Source of the DNA: Cladophialophora immunda
Lineage: Eukaryota; Ascomycota; Eurotiomycetes; Chaetothyriales; Herpotrichiellaceae
Direction of reading: 5' to 3'
Assembly (NCBI RefSeq): GCF_000835495.1
Contig: NW_015622548.1
Span: forward strand, 1,073,111-1,137,110
Length of the DNA stretch: 64,000 nt
Shown here: in pieces, positions 1 through 10,391 of the stretch
How positions within the stretch are numbered: position 1 is the first letter of the stretch
Layout of the letters: every line of letters begins with the position of its first letter
The notes under the pieces: model-generated
Databases searched by the model: none
What the model saw: the letters and a program-made list of their open reading frames with translations, nothing else
Told to the model about the DNA's origin: nothing
Made by a program: the position numbers and the translations under genes

Positions 1-1084
1 GGGCCCACACGTCAGTACTGATGAGGACTCGGCTATTGCCCTGTCTGAAATCGGACATGATGCTGTCACGTTCCTTTTGCGGCATCTCGCCATGCATGCT
101 GCTGACTGTGAAGTTTGCTTCTCGCATCTTGTCGGTGAGCCAGTCGACCTTGCGGCGCGTGTTGCAGAAAATCACTGCCTGGGTGATGGTGAGAGTGTCA
201 TAGAGGTCGCACAGTGTGTCAAATTTCCACTCCTCCTTTTCAACCGCAATAAAATACTGCTTGAGACCTTCCAGTGTGAGCTCGTCACGCTTGACCAGAA
301 TGCGGACGGGGTCGGTCATGAATTTCGTGGTCATATCCAACACATCGTAAGGAAGGGTGGCGGAGACAACCACAACTTGCGTGGCTGGGGGGAGGTATCG
401 GTAGACATCGTAAATTTGTTCTCTGAAACCGCGGTTAAGGAGTTCGTCTGCTTCGTCCAGGACCAGCATCTTGATGTGTCGTGTGCGGAGGTTCCTTCTT
501 CGAATCATGTCTGCCACTCGCCCAGGTGTACCAGACACCACATGTTGTCCGTAATCGAGTTTTCTGATGTCTTCCCCAACGTTTGTACCTCCGATGCAGG
601 CATGACATTGCACATTCATGTAGTCTCCGAGGGCCATAATCACGCTTTGAATTTGGGTCGCCAATTCGCGTGTCGGGGACAAAACAAGAGCTGAGTTATT
701 GTTAGTCAAATCGCGCATAACGAACTCCTACGCATACCTTGCGTCTCGCGGACGGATGTCTCGATAATCTGAAGAATGCTGATTGCAAAGGTCGCGGTTT
801 TGCCCGTGCCTGATTGCGCCTGCGCAATAGTGTCTCTTCCTTTGCAGATCTGCACAATGGCCCGTGACTGGACTGCTGAGGGCGATTCGTAGCCGTACGC
901 GTAGATTCCACGGAGGAGGTTTTCCTTGAGGTGCATGTCCTCAAATGTTGGGGCGACTGTCACTTCTTTCGAAGTCGAAAACTCCATCCGCTCTGTTTGT
1001 CCAGGTCAGTCTGGAGCGCGATCGCGCTGGTCGTCGAGAAAAGTTGGACTTACCGTCTGCATTTCTGTCGATACCTTCTGCCAT
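1..1084 (-). CDS. FAL1: FAL1 / eIF4A-III DEAD-box RNA helicase (partial, 3' end outside window)
   Basis: This is an ATP-dependent RNA helicase of the eIF4A-III family. Fungal Fal1 acts in 40S biogenesis, and the family also serves the exon-junction complex. Exons read on the minus strand are 1084-1054 (starts [11 protein letters not shown]), 992-738 and 690-1. Introns are GTAAGT...AACAG and GTATGC...CTCAG, and the frame is kept across both. Visible motifs in order: Q-motif region ([16 protein letters not shown]), motif [26 protein letters not shown], and the start of the C-terminal RecA lobe. The gene runs off the left edge of the window after about 320 codons, so the last motifs (HRIGR region) are not visible. 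The N-terminal residues and near-identical Q motif favour Fal1 over the translation factor eIF4A itself. Confidence 0.95.
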
Positions 1085-2120
1085 TTTGATCTCTGTTGTG
1101 ATAAGTACTATGTATGATTTTCAAGTGATGTTGTCGTGAGTTCATTGTTCTCGCCCTCAGGTGGCGGAAGAAATTCGACTCGGACGAAGGCCCCTTGGCA
1201 TCCTTGGGCAGCAACCAATCATTTGATTCCCGCAATTGTACGGAGTATGGCCGGTCTTTCCCGCCACCATTAGTTTCTCCCCCATGGCCCATTCCTCACG
1301 ATGTTTCTGCATAGTATAGACTGCATTCAACAGCATTTTCCGCTTCAGTCCACTTCCTGCTTTGTAGAATCCCAATCCAAATGCGATTCCTTCATCGCCA
1401 TCCTAATGTCCTCAACATTACTCTTCAGATAGGATCCGGAGTCTCGCCCTCAGTTCACTCTGTTACTTACAATCACGCCGTCACACGCCGTCCATACCAT
1501 CCTATTGATACCACCCGTTATAGGAGTAGAGCGCTTCAATCAAAATCCCGACACACTTGTTTCTCTTAATCGTCCTTCCCTGCTCATCACGTATCGGAAA
1601 CGGTGGCGCTGGAGGAGTTCAGGTCACATCGTCGCCGTCGCTGTCGATGGAGGGTGACGCTATATCCGGTTGCTGGGCGTCAGTGCGTCCTATGCCGTGT
1701 CGATTAGAAGTGGATCACTCCAACGCAATCAAATAGGCCTGATACTTAGCAAGCTGGCGGATAAACGGTCCATCAACACACGGACGCGATGATTCGAACG
1801 ATGGAACCGAAGATTTATACTCAAACTTTTTTTTGACTATTTAAGCCCCGAAGGGCACATGAGCACAGGAGTGCTCAAAAAGACGTAAAAAAAGACAACT
1901 GTTGTCGTCTCTTGAGCCCCGAAGGGCACCAGCAAGCCCAAGCACACAGCACACAGCACACAGCACTCAGCACCCACCAACCCCTCCCCACCCCCCTCCT
2001 CCCTGCTCCCTCCTCCCACCTCCCACCTCCCAACGTAAAACCGCGCCCACCCGCGCACCACCAGAGAAGAAAACAAGACACTCTCACAAGACGAGGCCAC
2101 CGCACCCACAACTAACTGCC
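1085..2120. other. Intergenic region with a short direct repeat and CA-rich tract
   Basis: No convincing gene is present. It holds the FAL1 promoter and the 3' flank of the repeat-protein gene. A 15-bp sequence, AGCCCCGAAGGGCAC, occurs at 1844-1858 and again at 1915-1929. Between the copies are a perfect 6-bp-arm hairpin, GAGCAC-AGGA-GTGCTC (1861-1876), and a GACAAC-T-GTTGTC inverted repeat. A CA-rich, then C/T-rich, low-complexity stretch follows at about 1937-2040. Confidence 0.6.
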
Positions 2121-4244
2121 TCACTGCTCGTCCTGAAGCCGCTCCCGCAGGAGAGCGACTTCGATCTGAGCAGCGAGGTACTCAGCTGTGAGGCGGCGGA
2201 CCTCGCCTTGGAGTTGTCGAAACCCCACTTCAGCGTCGACGGCGACCTCCCGCGCCTCCACGAGGGTCCTCCACAGCTGACCGAACGCACCCAGGATCTC
2301 GCCCTCCGCAGAGAGGAGACCCGCGCGGGCGCGGACGGCCACTGGGTTGCCCCTCGCGGCGCCGACCGGGAGATCGCCGTCGAGGACGTCGATGTCGACA
2401 AGGGCCTCGCTCAAGTGAGCGAGCCCGGCGCGGAGTTGCTCCGCAACCGGGGCGTCAACCTCGTCAAGGTTGACGCGCCCTTCCTCCTCTTCGTCCTCCT
2501 CGTCCTCCTCGCCCTCCTCGCCCTCCTCGCCCTCCTCGTCTTCCTCTCCTGAAGACCACCTGTCTTCAGGAGCTTGCCATTGCCCCTGGGCCGGAGCCCC
2601 GTCCTCTTCAGCCTCCGCAGAGGCAGCCGTCATGTCCTCGGCCTCGTCGGCCTCGGCTTGGCCCATGGCCAGGGAGCGGAGAGAGCCAGACCGTGCCACC
2701 CGCCGCAGGCGCGGGACTCCCAAGAGTTGGGAGTCCGTTGCGCTGCGACGGGCCCCATCCTGGTCGACTGGGATGGGTGTTGTAGTGAAGGCACGGCGGC
2801 CAGGATAAAGGAGGCGAGTCATGTTGATGTCGCTAGGCTGCGAAGCCTGAGTCGTGTGAGTCACCTGACCAGGGCGCGGAAAGAGAGGGTTGACGATGCG
2901 GCCGTGATGTTGTAGAGTGAACGGCAACTGTTCAGTCGCCGGTGAGTCTGATCGCTCATGAATCAGAAGAGTGTCTGGTGAGCTTGGAGGTTCTTGGTTG
3001 AACGGAGTGATTGACACAGGGTCAGTTGCCGGTGAGTCTGAACGCCCATGAATCAGAAGAGTGTTCGCTGAGGTTTGAGATTCTTGGATAAACGGAGTGT
3101 TTGACAGAGGATCAGTTGCCGGTGAGTTTGAGTGCTCATGAATCAGAACAGTGTTCGGTGAGTCTGGTTGTTCGTAATTCAGGAGAGTAAGAGAAGAATC
3201 TGAGTGTACAGTCGCCGGTGAGTTCGAACGCTCACGAATCAGAAGGGTGGTCGGTGAGTCTAGATGTTGGTGATTCAGGAGAGTCTGAGAAGAATCTGAA
3301 TGTACAGTGGCTGGTGAGTTCGAACGCTCACGAATCAGAAGGGTGGTCGGTGAGGTTGAATGTTCGTGATTCGGTAGAGTATTGGAAGAATGCGAACGTT
3401 CAGTGGCTGGTGAGGTTGAATGTTCGTGGTTCAGGACAGTGTTAGAAGAATGTGAATGTTCAGTGGCTGGTGAAGTTGGACGCTCGTGATTCAGTAATGG
3501 ACTTGGAAGAGTTTGAGGTGGGATCGAATTTGGAAGGTTGGGCGCTGAATTTACTGCCAGACCAGGGCTGTTTTGAAAACTCCGATGCGGCTCATGAGAC
3601 CAGAAGAGGACAGTGCCAGTGAATCGAGTGCTTGTTTGCGTTGGGAGAGAATTTGGAAGACCTTGTGTAGAATTCGCTGCCACACCACGGATGCTTGCAA
3701 AACTCCAGCCGGGTTCATCAGTCCAGAAGAGTGGAGCACGAGTGTGTTGATTGTCTGCTTGGTTTGCAGTTTGGTGTTCATGCTCAAGTGAACCGTCTTC
3801 TGATGGGATGTTTGCAGGGTCGAGAACAAGATCAGGAGAGTCTGTGATCTGAGGGAAGTTTTGTAAGGATGTCAAGTCTGTGGTTGCGTGCACACGACGA
3901 AGACCAACAGGGGGCTCGACTGGACTCGCAGTGGTGGAAGGGTTCAAGTCTTGAGATGTTGAGGCAGGATCAGAGCCGTTGATGGATTCAGTTGTCTGAG
4001 CAGCTAGGTCTGGGCCAGAAGATGTGCTGGACGGACCAGAGGACAAGCCAGTGTCACCAGGCAAGAGAAACTGGGAGAAGCTGTGACGACGCTGTTCCTC
4101 CTCAGAGCGAGAAGGGGGAGAAGAGTGAGAATCAGGTGGTAAGCCTGGCAAGATTTAACGTTAGAAACAGTCGGCTGGCTGGAGGTTGATGAACTGATCA
4201 TGTCTGAGCGCGAACTTACCTGCGGATCGGTTTGGAGAAGACAT
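2121..4244 (-). CDS. Repeat-rich hypothetical protein (682 aa), acidic tract and C-terminal helical region
   Basis: Family not recognised. Exons 4244-4220 and 4144-2121 join at MSSPNRSAG/LPP, across a 75-nt intron (GTAAGT...TTGCCAG). The predicted protein is 682 aa. The N-terminal part is Ser/Pro-rich. Two diverged units of roughly 38 aa share an LFW..EP..SF core and an LPNS.P.QT core (DNA about 3540-3760). Then come about ten imperfect units of 20-24 aa with consensus TLL.HE...SPAT followed by an HS.SS or DP linker (DNA about 2930-3500). Next are a mixed region, a Glu/Asp run (DNA about 2470-2550), and a charged, Leu/Ala-rich C-terminal tail likely to form a coiled coil. No signal peptide, transmembrane segment or known domain is apparent. 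The first ATG is in the short exon 1; the long exon has no better start. It looks like a fast-evolving, probably lineage-restricted, largely disordered protein. Confidence 0.7.
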
Positions 4245-4801
4245 CCTGACCGGCGCCGATGTCGACGTGATCGGAGAAGCGGTTGGGTTATTGTCGGGGT
4301 CTGTATGCGACGGTCGCGCGACAGTGTCGTAAGTCTAGAAGAGCTGAGACGACGACCTTGACGGAATGCGACAAGTTGAAATGACGATGGTGAGATAGAA
4401 GACGAAGGGAAGTGAGAGGAAGAAGCGTCGACGATCTTTGTTGTCGATTTTTCCAACCATCTTTCTGTCGCACCCTCTATAGCAGAAAAGCAGCGCTAAC
4501 GACTAACTGCGTAGACATTAACATTGAATCGCCAAGCTGAATGGGCTGAAAATGTTGGCTTCTGGGTGCGATATAGTGGTCTTCCCTGGTTGTGATGGAA
4601 TGTATAAGGCATTTGGAAGCATATTGTGTGCGCAAGGCTGAAGCAAGACAGCGCGGGTCTTACCAGGTCAAGCCGCAGTCACACCATCGTCTTATTGAAA
4701 ATCCCTGTCGTGACAGATCTTTATGTCGTCGCGACAAATGTCATTTGTGTCGCGAAAGCCCCCATATACAGGGCATGAGAACCATCTTGAACTTGCCCTT
4801 T
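4245..4801. other. Intergenic region, nothing recognised
   Basis: Upstream region of the repeat-protein gene and downstream region of the NAD kinase gene. The short open frames here have no coding features that I can support. Confidence 0.5.
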
Positions 4802-6763
4802 TCACATATTCAACATGCTTAGCTGTCGCCTCATTGGGCTCGCCGCGTGGTCGCCATCCTCGCTAGGCCCAATGCCGCTGTCCGTTCCTCCAAGAGGGCT
4901 CGAGTCAATGTCGATGTCCCATTTCTCCTCAACATGATCGCTGTCCTCATCATCCCCGATGTCCCATCCTTTCTGGACTGCGCCTCTGACGTTCCATCTC
5001 AAAGCCCTTTGTACACTTTCCACCCATTCGTTCGTGCCGGTCATGACAGTTGGGAGGGGATACTGCGACGCCTCGAGGGTCACATAATCTCCTTGTTTCA
5101 ACTCAATCCGTCCCTTTCCGTCAAAAGAGCAATAGGCTGACGACCGCGATTTGTTAGGTACTGCGATTCGCAATGCAAGAGTGTCGGATAATACCATTGG
5201 CCGGAAGGAAAGGGTGTGCGGACAGATGGGTGTCAGCAAGATGGCAGGAATGGATGGGTGTATCAGAGACCCTCCAGCTGAAAGGGAGTAGGCCGTCGAT
5301 CCTGTCGGCGTGGAAAAGATACACCCATCCGCCTGCACAATAGTCAGAAGCTCATCGTCCCCGTAGAGCTCTAGGTTGGACACATAAGCCGAAGGGCCGC
5401 GGTCAATGACAAGCTCGTTCAATACTTCAAACTGCTCGCCCTCCTCCACAGCACCCTTGACCGCCCCGGGAGCCCGATCAGCTCTCCAGACAGTGCAGGT
5501 AAATCGCATGCGCAGGTTAACTCGCATACCTGCATCGCCCATGACCCGATCAAGATGTTCTTTATACTTGTCGAATTCAAAATTCGTCAAAAAGCCTAGG
5601 CTTCCTAACGAAAAGGAGAGGACAGGTGGGACGACCCGCTGGAACAGCCATGAGGTGAACAAGACAGTTCCGTCACCTCCCATGGTGAGGACCAGGTCGA
5701 ATTTCTCCGGCGACGACCAGCACAGATCTGGAGTCCAGTACTTCAACATCTTGCTGAACCGAGGTTCCTTCGCCAACAATCCAGCGGCATCAAATCGTTT
5801 GGAGTGTCGGAGTTTGGCATCCACGTAGACATTCACGCCTAGATCGTTCCCATACCGAGGCGTGGAGAGCAACCATTCAGCAAGTTCACGCGTCAAGTAC
5901 ACGAGACTGTTGTCGCGAGCCTTGGTCACAATCATGACATTGCGCACGGCCCGCTTGAGCGGTTTGCGCTGCAGCTGCTTAGAGACCTCTCTTACGCCTG
6001 TTGCAGTCTGCATCAGTCGCGAATGCGAGTAGTCGTCGTCTGCAATCTCTTCTAGAACCTTTTGAATGTCCACAACCCCGTCAAACCGCTGATGGAAGAA
6101 ACATGGCGATCGAAGGAAACTCGTCGACGTGGGTGAATAGGTTGACAGCGCACCGGCCTGGAGACCAGCAAAGGTGGCTGTTAACGATGGTGATCCAGAG
6201 CAACTCCTTTGCTGTTCCAGCTCTACCTCGTTGATGGCTGTCTTGAGAGCGTTCACGGCCAACGGTGCCGTGTTAGGCCCCGCACTGGGCCGCCGCGATA
6301 CCAGAGCCTTCATGATCGTCTGTCTTGGTATATCTATTGATTTTGGGTTCTTGCGGTGGGTGAGCAGAGATTTCGGTAGCAGAAGAGGCTTGGGCACGGG
6401 GACTGTAGGGTGGTGTGCGATGTACGAGTTCTTCAGAGGATCGTTGGAGGACGCGTTGTCGCTGCTGACGGCTTTGTCGCTCACGAGATCGGGCTCTGTA
6501 TGGACCAGACTGCGTACAGCGTGTGTTTGGCCGTCAGCATCAATGGGATCTAAATGTTCGGCATATTGACGGAGGATGGACTCTCCAACCGACGTTTTGG
6601 AGGTGGAAGAGGCCATGCCATCAGGGAGCAGGAAGTCAGGATTATCAAGGACAGGAGTTGGTGGAGAAAAGTTGCTGATGCTAGTGGCCTCGGAGGTAGT
6701 GGGCGAGGATAAGGTGGAGTGGGAGTGGGTGTCGAGGTTACTGATCGTGGGAGATGTGGTCAT
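4802..6763 (-). CDS. NAD kinase (ATP-NAD/NADH kinase, Utr1/Pos5 family)
   Basis: Phosphorylates NAD(H) to NADP(H). A single exon of 653 aa starts at MTTSPTISN; further in-frame codons upstream (to 6814) begin only with GTG. The N-terminal ~200 residues are Ser/Thr-rich and low in conservation, as in other fungal NAD kinases. The kinase core begins around residue 240 and includes the ATP-binding GGDGT motif at about residue 361, followed by SLGSLGFLTNF. It also includes the NAD-binding signature DGCIFSTPTGSTAYSLSAGG, then PICPHTLSFRPMVL. The C-terminal tail is acidic. The absence of an obvious mitochondrial presequence suggests the cytosolic Utr1-like paralogue rather than Pos5, but this is an inference. 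Confidence 0.95.
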   Translation of the reverse strand: MTTSPTISNLDTHSHSTLSSPTTSEATSISNFSPPTPVLDNPDFLLPDGMASSTSKTSVGESILRQYAEHLDPIDADGQTHAVRSLVHTEPDLVSDKAVSSDNASSNDPLKNSYIAHHPTVPVPKPLLLPKSLLTHRKNPKSIDIPRQTIMKALVSRRPSAGPNTAPLAVNALKTAINEVELEQQRSCSGSPSLTATFAGLQAGALSTYSPTSTSFLRSPCFFHQRFDGVVDIQKVLEEIADDDYSHSRLMQTATGVREVSKQLQRKPLKRAVRNVMIVTKARDNSLVYLTRELAEWLLSTPRYGNDLGVNVYVDAKLRHSKRFDAAGLLAKEPRFSKMLKYWTPDLCWSSPEKFDLVLTMGGDGTVLFTSWLFQRVVPPVLSFSLGSLGFLTNFEFDKYKEHLDRVMGDAGMRVNLRMRFTCTVWRADRAPGAVKGAVEEGEQFEVLNELVIDRGPSAYVSNLELYGDDELLTIVQADGCIFSTPTGSTAYSLSAGGSLIHPSIPAILLTPICPHTLSFRPMVLSDTLALRIAVPNKSRSSAYCSFDGKGRIELKQGDYVTLEASQYPLPTVMTGTNEWVESVQRALRWNVRGAVQKGWDIGDDEDSDHVEEKWDIDIDSSPLGGTDSGIGPSEDGDHAASPMRRQLSMLNM

Positions 6764-7706
6764 GTTGGAAAGCCGCAAGCCTAAAAAAGAAGTCCTGCAG
6801 GGCAAACGAGGCACAACCCGAGCCGGTGGGAGTGGATCTGGTCAACAGCGGACGATCTGGAGGTCGTGTCACCCTCTGCAAGTGTTGTTGTGGGTGATGG
6901 AAGAGTGATGCCGAGGGGCAAATCCGAACACGGCTCGTAAGCGGGCCAATCTTCGGAACAGTCAGAGCGCCGAACGCATGGGAGCGCACACATGTGCCGC
7001 CGAGAGGAACGGGTGGCCTAGGAACTTGCCTAGGAGACTTGCCTAAAACCTGCCCGGTTGCGAGATGTCAAGGTGCACACGATATCACCAAATGAGTAAT
7101 CCGGAGACTCGGAGTTAGCGGATAAAGCTGGTAAATGAACGCTTTTGTGCTCGTGATGCCAGTGCAGTGTCGTGGTGTGAATTGACTTGACCCTCTGGAC
7201 CAGCCGAGGTTGAACTGATTATGCAAATCTGCTGTAAAGTCGTAAAGCTGGGTATCTTCAGTCCACGTCAAAGCAAAGCAAAAGAGTACCTTGATCGATG
7301 GGGTTGGTGTAAAGGGAGTTGGTGGTAGCTGTTCGATGCTGTGCTCAAGTATTTGTAGCACTGGCACATGCCAGAGGAAATGTCCATTCTGGCCTGGGGC
7401 CCGACTTTGCTGGGCGTGTCTTGATGTTGAGACAGGCACGTGGGGATCTGCTGTGGGCATGGATCAACCACAAAAGCACCTCCTGTTGCCGTGCCTAGAT
7501 CCTCCATAGTGGGCACCTGAATAGCGACCACCGGCCCCTGAACCACCAATGCACCGAGCCTAGAAGCCTGCAGCAAACAGACTATTGCACGACGACAAGC
7601 CTATTTCCCACCCCCACCTCCTGCACCTCACCACTGTTTGGCGTCAGTCAGCCGCCCACTTTGTGACTGTTTCAGCGTTCACACGCTGGCAAAACTTGTA
7701 ACAGCA
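6764..7706. other. Intergenic region, nothing recognised
   Basis: NAD kinase promoter and RRP46 3' flank. Open frames at 7068-7576 on the minus strand lack start context, codon bias and recognisable domains. Confidence 0.5.
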
Positions 7707-8552
7707 TCAATCCTGTCGCCAGCTTTCGTCCTTAATCACCCGGGCTTCCATAGCGTTTCTTATCACATCCAGCACACAGATAACCGAGTTGTTCCCAGTT
7801 ACACCGTCTGTTCCGTTCATGGCAACATCTCCGTTCGATTGTTTGTTGGCTTCTCTTTCAGTGGTGCTGGGGATGGGGTCGGTGCGTAAGGAGTGACCAA
7901 GTACTGCTAAGCGAGCAGCATGTGCTGCTTGTTGCCAACTTTCCATGCTGAATTTGCCTTCACTCTCCATCAACAGCGTCGTGCCATCTTTACTGAAGGC
8001 AAACACATGCAAGCTCGCGCATTTCTTTCGCTGCGAAACCCCGGGGTTGATCATCACCTGTCCATCGTCACGGCTGACCCCAACGAGAGCGGCAGCAACC
8101 AATGTTTTCATCATCACAGCTGCGTCTAAGCATCCAAGGATAGCAGCATTGAGTGCCGAAGCGAGCAAGTCGAGATACGTCTCACCTTGCCCAGCCCCTC
8201 TGACTCCACCGGGTAGGCTCTCGTCACTTTCAACAGACAGGACTTGAAGAGTGACTTGCAACATGGTTCGTGGAGTCTCTTGGCCAAGGACAATAGCTTG
8301 GAGCGTTCGTTTGATGAGTTGCTCAACATGTCGTTCCTTGACCATTCCAACGCCATTGTGGGGTCGGAGATTGACTTCAATCAAGGTCGACTCGGGAATC
8401 TCATCAGATCGGTAGGGGACTTCAACCGGGTAATTGACGCCGGCGACGATTCTGTATGCTTCACGCGGCGCGCTGTACGTTGCTGACCCATCTGCGCTGG
8501 TCAATGTGTGTAGAGATGCTTGGGGAGGCTCGCTCATGACCAGGAGAGCCAT
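7707..8552 (-). CDS. RRP46: Exosome complex subunit Rrp46 (RNase PH-like)
   Basis: A ring subunit of the RNA exosome, which processes and degrades RNA in the nucleus and cytoplasm. The single exon encodes 281 aa from MALLVMSEPPQ; MSEPPQ at 8537 is the alternative start, and an in-frame extension further upstream has only a TTG start. RNase PH fold features are visible: R.SDEIPESTLIEVNLRP at the start of the first conserved block, then the QLIKRTLQAIVLGQETPRTML block. The next block is LDLLASALNAAILGCLDAAVMMKTLVAAALVGV, then FAFSKDGTTLLMESEGKFS. Length and block order fit the Rrp46/EXOSC5 branch, which lacks catalytic activity in fungi. Assignment to Rrp46 rather than another PH-type subunit rests on these blocks. 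Confidence 0.85.
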   Translation of the reverse strand: MALLVMSEPPQASLHTLTSADGSATYSAPREAYRIVAGVNYPVEVPYRSDEIPESTLIEVNLRPHNGVGMVKERHVEQLIKRTLQAIVLGQETPRTMLQVTLQVLSVESDESLPGGVRGAGQGETYLDLLASALNAAILGCLDAAVMMKTLVAAALVGVSRDDGQVMINPGVSQRKKCASLHVFAFSKDGTTLLMESEGKFSMESWQQAAHAARLAVLGHSLRTDPIPSTTEREANKQSNGDVAMNGTDGVTGNNSVICVLDVIRNAMEARVIKDESWRQD

Positions 8553-8832
8553 GATGAAGATCAGTGTCCGATAAACGTTCAGCGAAACAGAGTTCGCGTC
8601 AGTGTAAAGGATTTTATATTGACGAGGCCGTGCCAAGAGCCCTTAGCGCAAGGCTGTGAGGACAAAGGAGATGATAAGAAGAACATCCGCCTCAAGTTAA
8701 TTCATCCCGAACCGGACGGGAGAAGGGAGTATGTTCCTTGTGGATTGATATAGTCGAAGGCGGAGAACAGCAATCATTTATGTACTCGAATTCTAAGCAA
8801 AAAGCCGCCCGGGTATCAAAAGGTGAAGCCAA

Positions 8833-9920
8833 TTAACCAGGCAGTGCCCTCATTACACCTTCAAAGGCCACCAACGCCATCGCGTTCGCAGGGAACGCCC
8901 TCAGAAAGCACGGCACGAAGCCCCTCCAATACCCTCTCCATCCAGACTCTCTATACACAGCAACAGCGGCATCCTTCCAGTGTCTAAAGCGAGGAGTGCC
9001 GTCGTTGAGCGCGCCTCCCAGTGGGTCCGTCATGATGCGTTGCTTGACCACGTCTGAGGGGTAGGAGGTCAGCCAGAAGACTTGCGCAGACATCCCACCT
9101 GCCCAGAAATTGATTGCAGGGGTGGAAAGAGAAGTGTGTTTCTTGAACCACGTCGTCAGGAGGTCGTAGCTGCCCCACCAAAAGAAGAAGAACGAGCGGA
9201 AGATTAATGTTGAGAAGAGGCCGTGATACAAGCCAGCAACGCCGTGGGAACGGAGAATCTTTCTCGTGCAGTCTATAGGACCGCTGTACAGCCTGTCCTT
9301 CTTCTTCGCAGCGTATTGAATCTGTAATCTTGCCTTGACATGTTCAACGGGCGCAGCGATAAAGGAAACGGTAGCACCTGCCATGGTTCCTGCAATCCCA
9401 TGCCCAAAAGCAGGCAACTTCTCGTTCGCAAGCTCTGAGGCGCTCTTGCCGCGCCGGAAAGACGGGTTGGCAAATATATTTTCATGTAACAGCCTCCGGT
9501 AAACTGTCAAGCTCCCCAACATGACAGAGTCCATGGCCATCCATCCTAACAGCGGTGGAGTTGCGCCCTTGTAAATTCCTGCAATCCCCTCTCTTCTCAG
9601 TGTCTGCAACAGGCAGTCCAGCGGCCCTTTGAATTGTGATTTCTGTGAGGTCTGCAAGCGAACCTTGACTGTGTCGAAAGGGTGACCGACGGAGAGTTTT
9701 GCTATGCCCGAGAAGACGCCTGCGACGAAGCCTTTGTAGTTCTTTGCGAACGATTTTGCTCTCGAGTCCTCATTGGCGGCTTGCTCGGGATGGCGCAAGA
9801 CTTTGGGTACGGTTCCTTTGTGATCATCTTGGGTTCTAAGTCATGGTGAGCACGCGTATAGAACGACGAACTGGGGATGAGGTTGTTCACCGGTTCATAC
9901 CTGCTAAATGCTTCTGACAT
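8833..9920 (-). CDS. Mitochondrial carrier (SLC25 family, Ymc1/carnitine-carrier branch)
   Basis: Inner-membrane solute carrier of 340 aa. Exons 9920-9901 (MSEAFS) and 9835-8833 join at MSEAFSR/TQDDHKG across a 65-nt intron (GTATGA...GACTTAG); the long exon has no ATG of its own at the right place. It holds three tandem mitochondrial-carrier repeats with signature motifs PFDTVKVRLQT, PVEHVKARLQI and YPSDVVKQRIM. Each is followed by a typical aromatic/Gly segment (GIAGIYKGATPP, GVAGLYHGLF, GWRGYWRGFVP). The motifs most resemble the carnitine/acylcarnitine, Ymc1 and ornithine carrier clade. The substrate cannot be fixed from the sequence alone. Confidence 0.9.
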
Positions 9921-10391
9921 GCTGGTGGAGGGACTGCCTGCGGGCTCCGCTGGCTACCGACTTCAGAGAGTCGCAGGCGCGATCGCAACCATTATTAAAG
10001 TGATTCAGCTTACCTGGACCCCACAAACAGGCATAACAATCAAGGAGTGTCTGCGATCACATTCTTACGAGAGAGGGGGAGAGAGCAGGAGATGGAGAAG
10101 TGGTGGTCGGGGACGGTTTAGCCTCCCCGACAGGCTTGGTGACGTTGTGGATCTGAATCGCAGGCCAACAGTGGGCTCCCATGGAAAGAATAATTTGGGG
10201 CGTGCCTAATAAAAAGCTTGCTTGTAGCCATCCCTACTTGACCCGCGGTTCTGGTGCCAACAGATCGCCACCATGTAGGACCTCCCTTCACTGTAACTGG
10301 GCATCCCGCTCGGTTACTACCATCCATATATCTCCAGACTTGGGACTCTATACCTAGCAGGTCGAACTGCGAACCCCCGTGCACAGCGACG
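9921..10391. other. Divergent promoter region between carrier and GT8 genes
   Basis: About 470 bp shared by two divergently transcribed genes. No specific sites are called. Confidence 0.5.

Noticed and set aside
1780..1815. tRNA-like T-loop (GATTCGAAC)
   Set aside because: The flanking bases do not form a T stem or acceptor stem, and no matching anticodon arm is found on either strand.
1902..2552. Long open frame antisense to the repeat protein
   Set aside because: It mirrors the biased codons of the minus-strand gene and has no ATG context or domain.
2930..3500. Regularly spaced repeats resembling a CRISPR array
   Set aside because: They are imperfect coding repeats inside a eukaryotic gene, without conserved repeat and unique spacer structure.
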